Origin: Cenarchaeum sp. SB0675_bin_21
Lineage (GTDB): Archaea; Thermoproteota; Nitrososphaeria; Nitrososphaerales; Nitrosopumilaceae
NCBI GenBank assembly: GCA_009843815.1
Contig: VYCS01000039.1
Span: 1-57,723, forward strand
DNA length: 57,723 bases
Direction: 5' to 3'
Below the pieces are notes generated by a model that did no database searches, had not been told where the DNA came from, and saw only the letters and a list, made by a program, of their open reading frames with translations. Numbering within the stretch: the stretch's first letter is position 1; each line of letters starts with the position of its first letter. The position numbers were made by a program, and so were the translations under genes. Shown piece after piece: positions 33,712 to 43,327 of the stretch.

Positions 33712-36111
33712 ATGACACTAAAACATCATTTGCGTTTAATGATGAAAATTCTTACAGTGACAATCGTTGCAATGTTTGCAATTACATTGACTAGTAGCGC
33801 ATTTGCGCAGACTGATGACAAAATGATGATGATGGATAGCACGCCCTTGTCTGGAACTATAACCATTGGTGGTCTATTTCCCCTTACAGGTGATATAAGC
33901 TCCATTGGTATACAAATGCAGGCTGCATCCGAGTTGGCAGTTGAGGACTTTAACGCATACCTTGAAGAAGAGGGAGCTCAGTGGCGGTTTGTACTGTCTT
34001 CAGAAGACACAGCCACCAACCCTGCAATTGCATTAGAAAAGATACAAGCCCTCTATGCACGAGGAATTAGTAATATAATAGGACCAATAACGAGTGGTAA
34101 TACGCTAAACGTCAAGGACTATGCTGACAGTAACGACATGTTAATAATGAGTTGTTGCTCGACGGCACCCAATCTAGCTATATCTGGCGACAGCATCTAT
34201 AGATTTGTACCAGATGACGAAAACCAAGGCAATGCGTTGGGCAATCTTCTTACCAGAGACGATATTAAAGCAATGGTTCCGGTTTGGAGGGGAGACCCAT
34301 ATGGAGACGGCCTGCGGGAAGCAGCCGCAGCTAACTTTGAGTCTAGAGGCGGTGAAGCACATCCTGGAGTAAGGTATGCACCTGATACGCCCGAACTGTC
34401 ATTGGAGGCGGCTCTCTTGGCAAAGTATGTGCAAGAGATGGCTGACGAACACGGTACAGAAAATGTAGCAGTCTTTGTAATCGCATTTGATGAGATCGCT
34501 AGATTGATTCAATCTGCCTCACAACACCCAATACTCAGAGATGTATCTTGGTATGGAACAGAGTCTACCGCTGATTCGGACGAACTAATTAATGATAGAA
34601 TTGTATCTGAGTTTGCCGACACAGTCGGCTATACGGCGATGCAACTCTTGCCTAGCCCTGGCCCTGAGAGAGAACGTATTCAAGACCAATTGACAGAAGA
34701 GCTGGGCACAACACCCAATGTATTTGCATACCAAGCATACGACTCCGTATGGGTATTGGGCAAGGCCATAATGAAGGCGAACAGTGCTGATTCAGCATAC
34801 ATCAAGAGCGTACTTTATGATGTGGCAGCAACCTATAGTGGTGCTACAGGATCCACAGCTCTTAACGATGCAGGTGACCTAGCAGTAGCTAACTACCAAG
34901 TGGTGAAAGTGGAAGATGGTGCCTGGATACAAAAGGACAAGTACTCTGCAGCCAGAGATCTTCTAATACCGTCCACCCAACCTGAAGAGGATGTGACAAT
35001 TGGTTCCATATATCCCCTGACCGGTGACCTCTCTGCAAGAGGTCCACACAGACTGGCTAGTAGTCAACTTGGCGTTGCAGACTTTAATTCGTTCCTGACA
35101 TCACTGGATATTGACTGGAAGCTTAAACTGGTTAGTGAGGATTCTGAGACCAAAGCGACTGTAGCATTTGATAAGGCTCAGGTACTTAAAACCAGAGGCA
35201 TAGATGTTATCATTGGAATACCCGCAAGCGGTAACGTTCTACAAGTCAAATCATACACTGACACCAACAATATGCTCGTACTCAGCTGTTGCTCTACATC
35301 GCCAACTTTGGCCATTCCCAACGATAGTATCTTTAGGGTGGCTCCTGATGATGCCACACAAGCCCGTGCCCTTGCTAAATTGATGGAAACTTCAGGCATA
35401 GAGCATCTAGCTATAATACACAGAGGAGATGACTATGCAGACACATTGGCTGAATACACCGCAGAGAACTTTATGAAGTTTGGTAATGCGGAAGAACCGA
35501 TCCGTTACATTGAAACATCAGAATACTCTAGTTCAGTATCATTGCTGGCAGATACGGTACAAGAACTAGTGGATGCACATGGTGCAGACAAAGTTGCAGT
35601 ATTGATGATATCATTCGATGAATCTGTAAATATCGTTCAAACTGCAGCCTCATATCCCATTCTAGATGATGTTAGGTGGTTTGGTGCTGAAACACATGTC
35701 GGAGTATCGTTCTTTGCAGACGATGCAATTGCCGATGAGTTTATCAATTCGGTAGACTTTACGGCATTGTTTGTGTCTGATGAGGGCAATGAAGGTGATG
35801 TGACTGAACGTATTACACAACACATACGAGACAAATTTGGTGCAGATCCTGCTTCATACGTGAAGCAAGCATATGATGCTGCATGGCTCATAGGATTGTC
35901 CATACTTGTAAGCGGCTCTGATGATACATCTGTATTAAAAGAAACCTTACCTATTGTGGCATCAACGTATAGTGGTGCCTTGATTTCTACTGAAATGAAC
36001 GAGAATGGTGACTTGCTACCATTGGACCTTGCAATATGGCAAGTAATTGATAGCGAATGGGTAGAACAAGGTACGTATTCACTGTCTACAGGTACGATTA
36101 TACCAAAATAA
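33712..36111 (+). CDS. Secreted protein with two tandem LivK-type substrate-binding domains
   Basis: A 799-residue exported protein. A signal peptide (MMKILTVTIVAMFAI... to SAFAQ) precedes two homologous type I periplasmic-binding domains, about 45-410 and 415-799. Each repeats the blocks GGLFPLTGD or GSIYPLTGD, SCCSTAPNLAI or SCCSTSPTLAI, and RGDPYGDGL or RGDDYADTL. No transmembrane anchor or transporter genes are adjacent, so it may act as a solute-binding or sensing surface protein. A paralogue lies at 46477. ATG at 33739 is an alternative start. Confidence 0.9.
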   Translation: MTLKHHLRLMMKILTVTIVAMFAITLTSSAFAQTDDKMMMMDSTPLSGTITIGGLFPLTGDISSIGIQMQAASELAVEDFNAYLEEEGAQWRFVLSSEDTATNPAIALEKIQALYARGISNIIGPITSGNTLNVKDYADSNDMLIMSCCSTAPNLAISGDSIYRFVPDDENQGNALGNLLTRDDIKAMVPVWRGDPYGDGLREAAAANFESRGGEAHPGVRYAPDTPELSLEAALLAKYVQEMADEHGTENVAVFVIAFDEIARLIQSASQHPILRDVSWYGTESTADSDELINDRIVSEFADTVGYTAMQLLPSPGPERERIQDQLTEELGTTPNVFAYQAYDSVWVLGKAIMKANSADSAYIKSVLYDVAATYSGATGSTALNDAGDLAVANYQVVKVEDGAWIQKDKYSAARDLLIPSTQPEEDVTIGSIYPLTGDLSARGPHRLASSQLGVADFNSFLTSLDIDWKLKLVSEDSETKATVAFDKAQVLKTRGIDVIIGIPASGNVLQVKSYTDTNNMLVLSCCSTSPTLAIPNDSIFRVAPDDATQARALAKLMETSGIEHLAIIHRGDDYADTLAEYTAENFMKFGNAEEPIRYIETSEYSSSVSLLADTVQELVDAHGADKVAVLMISFDESVNIVQTAASYPILDDVRWFGAETHVGVSFFADDAIADEFINSVDFTALFVSDEGNEGDVTERITQHIRDKFGADPASYVKQAYDAAWLIGLSILVSGSDDTSVLKETLPIVASTYSGALISTEMNENGDLLPLDLAIWQVIDSEWVEQGTYSLSTGTIIPK

Positions 36112-36118
36112 GAGACTA

Positions 36119-36132
36119 TTTTTTTACTTTTT
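36119..36132 (+). terminator. T-rich terminator after the binding-protein gene
   Basis: Two T-runs (7 and 5 T) directly follow the stop codon, fitting archaeal intrinsic termination. A small perfect inverted repeat (CGTAGG-TACT-CCTACG, 36144-36159) follows 11 bases later. Confidence 0.55.
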
Positions 36133-36296
36133 AAAACTATAACCGTAGGTACTCCTACGATGACGAACGAAGCATCATGTTGTCTCTGAAATAAACTGTC
36201 AGTACGAGACTTGATATGTAAGGTTCGATATAATTTGTGGGATGAATATCTTGTGGCACAAAACAAATTTATGGATTGTGTGATGGAAAAAAAATT

Positions 36297-36809
36297 GTGG
36301 ACCTGCGCAGTCTAATATCTGATCATGCCGACTTTCCAAAGAAAGGAATACTCTTTCATGACTTTGCACCCATACTCAAAGACCCACAAGCACTATCGTA
36401 CGTTATAGATGAATTTTCAAACCTATACGATATGAATAATGTGGATGTCATAGTCGGCATAGAGTCCCGCGGTTTCATACTAGGCACGGCCATGGCAGTC
36501 AGACACCAGAAAGGCTTTACAATGATTCGAAAGGCTGGCAAAACTCCCGGTAGAACCATAAAAACATCATATGAACTAGAGTATGGGAGTAGTACCATAG
36601 AGATGAGATGCGATGCATTAGACAAGGGTCAGAGGGTTCTGTTGTGTGATGACTTGTTGGCTACCGGCGGTACCATGAAGGCGGCCGCGGACCTTGTAAA
36701 CAGCATGGGATCTATAATATCTGGAATGGCATTTATCATAGAGTTGACTGATTTGAATGGACGAAACACAATAGGAGACTACAACATACACAGTCTGGTG
36801 AAGTATTAG
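36297..36809 (+). CDS. apt: Adenine phosphoribosyltransferase
   Basis: A type I PRTase of about 170 residues that salvages adenine to AMP. Family blocks: DFPKKGILFHDFAPIL, VGIESRGFILG, and the PRPP-binding VLLCDDLLATGGTMKAA. The GTG at 36297 (MDLRSLISDHADFP) fits the family N-terminus and lies about 30 bases after a TATA-like AAATTTATGG; a TTG at 36276 would add seven residues. MTA phosphorylase, which releases adenine, follows directly, making a short salvage operon. Confidence 0.93.
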   Translation: MDLRSLISDHADFPKKGILFHDFAPILKDPQALSYVIDEFSNLYDMNNVDVIVGIESRGFILGTAMAVRHQKGFTMIRKAGKTPGRTIKTSYELEYGSSTIEMRCDALDKGQRVLLCDDLLATGGTMKAAADLVNSMGSIISGMAFIIELTDLNGRNTIGDYNIHSLVKY

Positions 36810-37598
36810 ATGAATACAGCAGAGATTGGAATATTTGGCGGTACTGGCATATATGACTCTGATTTACTATCAGATGTACGACAGGTGTCAGTACAGACAC
36901 CATATGGCAGTACGTCTTCAGAGATAACACTAGGTGTTTTTGATGGGATGAATGTAGCATTTCTGCCCCGGCATGGCAAAAAGCACTCTTTGGCACCTCA
37001 CATGATAAATTATCGGGCTAATGTATGGGCGTTTAAAGAGCTGGGGGTACAACGTATAATATCCCCATCGGCCGTGGGGAGTCTAAAGTTGGATATAGAG
37101 CCCGGACATTTTGCCATACCGACTCAATTTATAGACAACACAAAGGGACGAAAGACATCATTTACATCCGAAGGCAATGTCATACACATATCCGTTGCCG
37201 ACCCGTTCTGCCCCCAACTACAAAATGTCATATATGATATATCTGATACAATACCAACAAAACTTCACCCTGACTGTACCTATGTGTGTATAGAAGGTCC
37301 TAGGTTCTCTACAAAGGCAGAATCAAATATGTATCGTACATTGGGCGCCGATATCATTGGAATGACCGTGGTACCCGAAGCTCAATTGGCCCGCGAGGCT
37401 CAAATGTGTTATGTTTCTATATCCATGGTTACCGACTATGATGTCTGGGCAGAGAGACCAGTTACGGCAAAGGAGGTTGCCGCCACAGTCTCCCAAAACT
37501 CTGAGACATTCTCTGCTATGCTAGGTGCACTACTAAATAACATGCCAAAACAGAGAGAGTGCTCATGCGCAGATGCACTACAAGATGCCACCCTTTAA
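36810..37598 (+). CDS. mtnP: S-methyl-5'-thioadenosine phosphorylase
   Basis: A 262-residue PNP/MTAP family enzyme that cleaves methylthioadenosine to adenine and methylthioribose-1-phosphate. IGIFGGTGIYDSD is the phosphate loop, FLPRHGKKHSLAPHMINYRAN the classic MTAP block, EGPRFSTKAES the substrate region and VTDYDVW the purine-binding Asp. It starts one base after the apt stop, so adenine release and recapture are encoded together. Confidence 0.95.
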   Translation: MNTAEIGIFGGTGIYDSDLLSDVRQVSVQTPYGSTSSEITLGVFDGMNVAFLPRHGKKHSLAPHMINYRANVWAFKELGVQRIISPSAVGSLKLDIEPGHFAIPTQFIDNTKGRKTSFTSEGNVIHISVADPFCPQLQNVIYDISDTIPTKLHPDCTYVCIEGPRFSTKAESNMYRTLGADIIGMTVVPEAQLAREAQMCYVSISMVTDYDVWAERPVTAKEVAATVSQNSETFSAMLGALLNNMPKQRECSCADALQDATL

Positions 37599-37882
37599 CT
37601 GTCTGCAAAACTCTCTTTTTGTAGCCCTTCTGGAAGATTGATGTTTCCCTGCACCAAATTATGTTGAAGCGTGTCTATTATGTTATCTATATCATAACCT
37701 AGGGATTTTATCTCTTTGATGGTCTTTTTTGTAAGTTTGGCTCCAATGTTTTGACCTCCAATCCTTCCAAATGCAATGGCACTAAACCCAAAAGAGTTAC
37801 CGTCCATCTCAAACCTACCTGTTACCTTGGCGGCCATCTGGCTGCCATCCACCGACTCTACGTACACATCCATATCCGTCAT
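37595..37882 (-). CDS. Hypothetical small protein
   Basis: 95 residues with beta-strand-like start (MTDMDVYVESVDGSQ, FEMDGNSFGFSAIAFG) and helical end (KKTIKEIKSLGYDIDNIID). No signal peptide or known motif. It overlaps the next upstream gene by 4 bases and the mtnP stop by 4, so it is the last gene of a four-gene minus-strand set. Confidence 0.6.
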   Translation of the reverse strand: MTDMDVYVESVDGSQMAAKVTGRFEMDGNSFGFSAIAFGRIGGQNIGAKLTKKTIKEIKSLGYDIDNIIDTLQHNLVQGNINLPEGLQKESFADS

Positions 37883-38310
37883 ATCTCTACAGCTTTGTTT
37901 ATATGATCATCAATTAAAAAACTCCAATAACCTTCCTCGACCACCTGATAGTTCTCTACTGATATGTCTACAATCTCGTCATCTATGCGTTCGTGCTTTA
38001 TTATGCCATTTTCAGGAAGCCTCACCAGAGACCAACGGTCCTTGCCTTTTTGAAGTTTTGATATTAGAACGCCCCACTTTTCATCAGGTTCTATATGCGG
38101 CATACCCACTATGTCTGCTATGGCCTCTATTCCCAACTGCTTCTCCTCACAGAATCTCTTTTTACAGGCACCACAACGCCATACATCTACAGAGCCTATT
38201 GTGCGCTCATTGATGTTTATGTTTACTACTCCAAAGTATACTGGCTGATGTGTGCAGGACTCCGAGTCCATGACATTTGCATTATTATGATGCCTATTTA
38301 GTTCTTGCAT
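37879..38310 (-). CDS. Hypothetical protein with a zinc-ribbon-like Cys pair
   Basis: 143 residues. One CGAC pair with Cys further on (WRCGACKKRFC) could hold zinc together with an N-terminal Cys/His (CTHQP). The remainder looks like an alpha/beta domain ending SFLIDDHINKAVEI. It overlaps the HTH regulator gene by 17 bases and the 95-residue gene by 4. An ATG at about 38271 (MDSESC) is an alternative start. Confidence 0.6.
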   Translation of the reverse strand: MQELNRHHNNANVMDSESCTHQPVYFGVVNININERTIGSVDVWRCGACKKRFCEEKQLGIEAIADIVGMPHIEPDEKWGVLISKLQKGKDRWSLVRLPENGIIKHERIDDEIVDISVENYQVVEEGYWSFLIDDHINKAVEI

Positions 38311-38659
38311 TATCGTATGACTCCTCTAAGACTACCCCGATATTATCTACTGCCTTGTTGCGCACAAACGGAACGTTTCGCCTCTCACACTCTCTTCTGT
38401 ACATATTTACAGCAGTAAATCTAGGATGCATTGCTTCATACTCTGATTTGCCATACTCTATGAATCCACCCAGTGATATAAGAGACTCTGCTGCAGACTG
38501 TGCCTCCTGATGGGATATCTTTAACATCTCTGATATTTTATGCGCATCCATTCTGCCAGTGGTATTAACCAAAAGGTACACTCTTGTCTGCATATGACTC
38601 AGGCCAACCTCCTGCATCAGAGTCCTCTCCAAATCTTTGATTTTACTATCTGTTGTCAT
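38294..38659 (-). CDS. TrmB-like winged-helix transcriptional regulator
   Basis: 121 residues. A winged HTH is visible: VGLSHMQTRVYLLVNTTGRM, then AHKISEMLKISHQEAQSAAE as recognition segment and LGGFIEYGKSEYEAMHPRF as wing. It lacks the C-terminal sugar-binding domain of full TrmB, so it may respond to a different signal or act as a small DNA-binding protein. In an overlapping cluster with the membrane protein gene upstream. Confidence 0.8.
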   Translation of the reverse strand: MTTDSKIKDLERTLMQEVGLSHMQTRVYLLVNTTGRMDAHKISEMLKISHQEAQSAAESLISLGGFIEYGKSEYEAMHPRFTAVNMYRRECERRNVPFVRNKAVDNIGVVLEESYDNARTK

Positions 38660-38864
38660 CTGTTTGTTTCACAAATATCCTTTTTGCCAATTTATATGCG
38701 AGTATCATGGTTGCAAAATGAACTGCTGCCGCTACAATGGCAGGCATAACCATCTCTCCAGTTAGATACCATAATATTAAAAATGTCGATACCGATGGAA
38801 CAGTTATTATCGCTCCTAGTATGGAGCCCCGAACAAATATGTCCCTGGTGGATAACTTTTCCAT
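38646..38864 (-). CDS. Small two-helix membrane protein
   Basis: 72 residues from MEKLSTRDIFVRGSILGAII. Hydrophobic helices at about 13-33 and 37-56 end in a basic tail AKRIFVKQTDDNR. Overlaps the HTH gene by 14 bases, so it heads a four-gene operon with it and two hypotheticals. Such regulator/membrane pairs may form a one-way sensing unit, but no function is known. Confidence 0.6.
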   Translation of the reverse strand: MEKLSTRDIFVRGSILGAIITVPSVSTFLILWYLTGEMVMPAIVAAAVHFATMILAYKLAKRIFVKQTDDNR

Positions 38865-39187
38865 GTTCTCACAATATAAGATGCTATAATAAAAACTACC
38901 GTTGTATTTAATGGGAATTCTATAGTACATTAGAAATCATATTATTGTTGGGTCCAGAACTCCAAAACATGATACTGGGTTTTAAATAAAGTAGTCTTAA
39001 CCACAGCTTGGTTATTCTTGCTAGTGTTTGCAATTGTAGCCATAATGGCCCCATCCAATGAACGAAACAATATCTAAAATACCACATGTTATGCCACATG
39101 AGCGGTATCTAAAGACAACTATATTTTTTGAAGTGGTTTAATCCCTTTCATATACAAAGGCTCGAATCTGTAAATGTATCGTCTTGT
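38865..39187. other. Gene-poor interval with a start-less membrane-like frame
   Basis: AT-rich spacer shared by diverging promoters. On the plus strand, 38991-39077 reads TTAWLFLLVFAIVAIMAP followed by SNERNNI and a stop, a clear transmembrane-like peptide, after the TATA-like TTTTAAATAA, but no ATG or GTG begins it. It could be a decayed or unconventional-start micro-gene. Otherwise I see nothing. Confidence 0.3.
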
Positions 39188-41272
39188 TTACTTTCGTTCG
39201 AAATCATACGTGGTCTGGGCAGTGTTTGTTCTATCCTCAACTATTATGGTGTATATGCCTGCTGTTTTGATTGTCCAGGGCAGTATTCCTGTACCATCTG
39301 TAGTGATGTATGACCTTAATGGCCCTTCTATGAGAGTATCCCCAGCAAGTATTCTCACAGTCACCTGCGAGCCACTTGCGCCACTTACCACAATGGATGT
39401 ATCCTGACCAACAGTCCTGATATTTACAGAGAGGTTATTCTGTTGCGCATCATCTACGATAACACTAATTATATCTGATGTCTGTCCGCTGGACATTTTG
39501 ATGGTCCAGTCTCCGTTTATGGCATTTAGCGGTATGCGAACCTGTCTCTCTGATACTAGACCTGTTCTATCTGAGAAGGTATCTATCGTCTGCACTATGT
39601 CGCCATTCGGATCCAACAATGTAATCCTGATTATGACATTGGGTGTGACCATACCAAGTATCTGTACCTGCTCGCCCGGAGAGTATCTATCCTTTATGGT
39701 GTCTATCTTTATCTCTGATGCACTCATGGAGAGACCGACACCAAATCTGTAGCTGGTCTGAGCAGTCCCCTTCTGTGCTATTGCTGTATATACGCCGGTG
39801 GAAAAGTTCTGTATACTCATTTCGTATACTGCCCTGCCGTTGCTTTGCAGCTCTATGGTGTCTCTGAACACAATGGTGTCGGTGGGGTCGGTCACCAAAA
39901 ATGTAACCATCTCATTTGGCATACTCTCGATTGTAACTTTGGGTCTGTCAGAATGAAGATAATTGGACTGATCAAACATTATACGGACGGGTACTTCGAC
40001 CTCGCTACCTAGACCAGCATATGTGACATGATGCTCTGAGCCCTGTGTGAGTATCAACGTGTATGTTCCTAACAGTGAGTTTGTCTGTGTCGGGTACTCC
40101 CACTGTATTGTACCATCAGCGCCCACCTGTATGGTATCTATTGCAACATCATTGCCGTTGGGACCCTGTAGTATCAATGATACATCAACATTTGGTGCAA
40201 CTTCGCCCTCAAACCGTAACGTCTGGCCAGGCTCAAAGACTGAACGTACGGCTTTCACTAAAATCTGTGTGTCTGACTCAACAGTCCATGTACGACTAAT
40301 GATGCTACTTCCATCAGTTATCTCTATGGTGTATTCACCAAAGTCCGAGCTCAGAGGTATTACCATACTATCGCTTAAACTCCACAGGCCATCCGAGCTT
40401 ATGCTTACAGGAACACTACTTACAGCTTCTCCCTGCGGATTGATTAGTGTGGCTTTGATAGTTGTACCCGTGGGACCAGTTCCGGATATATCTACGAAAT
40501 CCCCAATACGATGTGTATCCTTGATGGATGTTATGGCTAGTGTGGTGTCTATGCTTGTATCCGGCGCAGCTTCCAACCTTAAACTCAACGGAATTGACTC
40601 ATTACCGATCTCGTCGGTTATTACAAACTCAATTCTGTCCTTCAGGTTTTCTGGGAGCGTCAATGTTGTAACAAAGCCCCCACTCGAATCTGTCATGAAC
40701 GAGCTCATCTTGATATCTTGTATGAACAACTCTAGATTGTGATTGGGTGCAAAGTCGACCCCCACCACACGTATGGTGGCACCAACTATGGGTTTTGATG
40801 GTATAGTATAGAATGTAGACTCTGAAAGTATGCCATCTGAACTTGTCGACGTAACTTCGGGTGGCTCCTGAGGCGTTTCATCTAATGCCTCATGCCGTAT
40901 TATCCAGCCTTGCTCAAGTATGTCATCCCCACTAGCCATTAGCCAGGCTAATTGAGCGCCCTCTCCCTGAAACTTTAATCCAACCTTTACGGATTGGTTA
41001 GGCTCAAGCATACCGTTTATCATTTGAAGTGTCTGCTCATCGGATACGACCCTCCAACCAGGCTCTGCTACATATGACTGTATACTATGATCAGTTGTAA
41101 ACCATATTGCAATTCGGTCTATATCAGTATCATATATGTTGGTGAACTCTGTTAGTATACTGTTGTCTAGAATTGATACATCTGTCTGTGCATAGACATT
41201 TGCCACCGCAATAACACACAGTGCCGATATGACTACACCTAGTATCATTATATGCTGATGTATAATAATCAC
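39188..41272 (-). CDS. Large secreted protein of tandem beta-sandwich (Ig/MG-like) repeats
   Basis: 694 residues. A signal peptide (MILGVVISALCVIAVANVYA) is followed by several repeats of about 95 residues with a shared pattern: DRYSPGEQVQILGMV or THRIGDFVDISGTG, then LLDPNGD or LINPQGE, then GDWTIKM or GEYTIEI. This is the strand pattern of Ig-like/macroglobulin surface domains. No C-terminal anchor or sorting signal is visible. Likely a cell-surface or secreted adhesion/structural protein. The alternative start is 41248. Confidence 0.8.
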   Translation of the reverse strand: MIIIHQHIMILGVVISALCVIAVANVYAQTDVSILDNSILTEFTNIYDTDIDRIAIWFTTDHSIQSYVAEPGWRVVSDEQTLQMINGMLEPNQSVKVGLKFQGEGAQLAWLMASGDDILEQGWIIRHEALDETPQEPPEVTSTSSDGILSESTFYTIPSKPIVGATIRVVGVDFAPNHNLELFIQDIKMSSFMTDSSGGFVTTLTLPENLKDRIEFVITDEIGNESIPLSLRLEAAPDTSIDTTLAITSIKDTHRIGDFVDISGTGPTGTTIKATLINPQGEAVSSVPVSISSDGLWSLSDSMVIPLSSDFGEYTIEITDGSSIISRTWTVESDTQILVKAVRSVFEPGQTLRFEGEVAPNVDVSLILQGPNGNDVAIDTIQVGADGTIQWEYPTQTNSLLGTYTLILTQGSEHHVTYAGLGSEVEVPVRIMFDQSNYLHSDRPKVTIESMPNEMVTFLVTDPTDTIVFRDTIELQSNGRAVYEMSIQNFSTGVYTAIAQKGTAQTSYRFGVGLSMSASEIKIDTIKDRYSPGEQVQILGMVTPNVIIRITLLDPNGDIVQTIDTFSDRTGLVSERQVRIPLNAINGDWTIKMSSGQTSDIISVIVDDAQQNNLSVNIRTVGQDTSIVVSGASGSQVTVRILAGDTLIEGPLRSYITTDGTGILPWTIKTAGIYTIIVEDRTNTAQTTYDFERK

Positions 41273-41281
41273 AAATAAGTA

Positions 41282-43327
41282 TTAGTCGCTTTTGTATTGG
41301 TTTACGTGCTCTGCTATGGTCCTGTATAGTGACCTAAAGTTGTCCCGTGTCTGACTACTGAGAAAGTCTGTCTGACGGGTGGAAATCTTGTCGCATATGT
41401 AACGAGTTATGTCCAGATGATCAAACTCTCCCCAGTCATCCTCGTAATGTTCGCTCCATATCTCTGATAGTGACTTGACTATGCCACCATCCCCGTCCAC
41501 CAACTCAGAGGGTATGTCGGTGTACCTCTTACCCCGAAGCTTGACCTCATATGTCTGGTTTACCGCGTACAGATAGTCATTACGGGCAATATAATCCTCT
41601 ATTGACTCTAGTTTTTTACCATCTCTCTCATAGAATACTGTCTGTATGCTTGAGAATCCGTTTTGAGCCAAGGCTGCCGCTATGTGACGTGACTCTATTG
41701 TGTCGTCTAGCAGTATTATTGTCTTGTAGCCATGATCCCTATAGAATATGGATAGAGGTAGGACTGCATCCTTTGAGTGACTGGCCACGACATTTAGCGG
41801 GTTCATGGATATGCTGGGATCTTGAACAAACTTATCAAATGCATTCAGATACATCGCATCAGACATGGTTTCCACTATGACTACGGGTCGGGAGTTGATA
41901 CCAATACTTGTGTCTGTTATGGACTGAACTAAACCCCGGGATAAACCATACAGTATTGGTGTCAATGTCTTACTATCTGCATTCCAATAGTCATAGAAGA
42001 TTCTACTAAGGTGTCGCCGTCTGTCCAACTCCACTACTAACAGATTACCTGGATTATAATCAAATATCATAAAGGGTGAGTGTGTTGCGTATAATACCTG
42101 ATTTGAACCTGCCAGATCCCTGAGCAAGTCTGCTATGCCCAACTGTTGTGTCGGGTGCAGATTACGCGCCGGCTCATCAAGTAGCAGTATGGCCTCTTTT
42201 AGCTCTGCACGTTGTGTCTCAGCAGCAAAGTTGACTATGAATGAAAATGTCCACTTGAATCCTTCGGCCCGACGATTCAACAGTCCTGTATTAGTAATAG
42301 TCCCATCATGGTGTACGTCTGATATGACAAGACTCATTATATTTCCCGGATTGTACCTCAAATCCACACGTATGGGGTCCCCCTTCCAGGTGGGATTCAG
42401 TCTCTTTGTCAGTCGGTTGCTGGAAGTGTTCAGTATCTTTATGAGTGTGGAGGGACTGTCCTTGAAAGACTCCAAAGCGTCCAAATCCAGCTCTGCTAAA
42501 TAGAACAAATTCCTCACAGTCTCTGCCTTGTCGAACTCTTCCACATACTCTATGGCATCCCTTCTCTTTTCTCTTTGATCATCACTAAACTCATTGAGAT
42601 TGATATTTCCATGTATCTTTTTGTAGTCGGAGAAGTAGACAAATCTAGGATGTAACTCTGAACTGATAAAGTTCTCCAATGTCTTTCTCTGACTCATGCC
42701 TTCCATTATACTCTCAAAACTGTTCTGAGGGCTCTCGTATATTGCAGTCCACTCTTTCAAGACCTGATCCTCCCGCATGGCTATTGTTCTTATCTGCGTA
42801 TTCAAATGATTAAATCCTGCATCAAATTCCTGTGATGTCTGTGGTTGAGGCGACTCAAGAAAGGTTGAATCTATCTTTTCTCGTATGTGATTGGGTATGG
42901 TACTTAAAAAAGTCTGAACATCATTTACAAAGTTACTCCAAGATCTGGAGTCAGGCTGTATGGTCTCATCAATCTGTACATCTCCAAAACTATACTGCAC
43001 TTCTGAAGATTTGTTGGTACGAAAGAGCTTTATCTCTCTTATCTCTGGTATGTCTGGAAAATTTTCTTGTATTATGGTAGTCTCTGTCTGTGTCAGCTCA
43101 AAGTTGCCTTCTGCCAGTACTATCTCAGACTTTAACTCCTCGGACATCTCATCACACAAGTCCAGCTCTGAGGCGTGCCCATCCTTGTTTAGAAGTGTGA
43201 GGGCTTCTAGTATTGTGGTCTTACCACTCTCATTGCGCCCCACAAATGTGGCCAAATCTCCCACTGATATCTCGCCAGAGTCATGTATACATCTAAAAGC
43301 CCTGACACGGAATTTGCGCAATCGCAT
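41282..43327 (-). CDS. OLD-family ATPase-nuclease (AAA + Toprim)
   Basis: 681 residues. The N-terminal ABC-type ATPase has Walker A FVGRNESGKTT (29-38), the signature region before LLLDEPARNLHP (Walker B) and YATHSPFM (H-loop). The C-terminal half has a Toprim nuclease: VVIVETMSDAMYLNAF and TIILLDDTIE. This is the overcoming-lysogenization-defect architecture, known from phage defence and DNA repair. No partner helicase (as in Gabija) is adjacent. It sits at the edge of the mobile-element island. Confidence 0.88.
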   Translation of the reverse strand: MRLRKFRVRAFRCIHDSGEISVGDLATFVGRNESGKTTILEALTLLNKDGHASELDLCDEMSEELKSEIVLAEGNFELTQTETTIIQENFPDIPEIREIKLFRTNKSSEVQYSFGDVQIDETIQPDSRSWSNFVNDVQTFLSTIPNHIREKIDSTFLESPQPQTSQEFDAGFNHLNTQIRTIAMREDQVLKEWTAIYESPQNSFESIMEGMSQRKTLENFISSELHPRFVYFSDYKKIHGNINLNEFSDDQREKRRDAIEYVEEFDKAETVRNLFYLAELDLDALESFKDSPSTLIKILNTSSNRLTKRLNPTWKGDPIRVDLRYNPGNIMSLVISDVHHDGTITNTGLLNRRAEGFKWTFSFIVNFAAETQRAELKEAILLLDEPARNLHPTQQLGIADLLRDLAGSNQVLYATHSPFMIFDYNPGNLLVVELDRRRHLSRIFYDYWNADSKTLTPILYGLSRGLVQSITDTSIGINSRPVVIVETMSDAMYLNAFDKFVQDPSISMNPLNVVASHSKDAVLPLSIFYRDHGYKTIILLDDTIESRHIAAALAQNGFSSIQTVFYERDGKKLESIEDYIARNDYLYAVNQTYEVKLRGKRYTDIPSELVDGDGGIVKSLSEIWSEHYEDDWGEFDHLDITRYICDKISTRQTDFLSSQTRDNFRSLYRTIAEHVNQYKSD

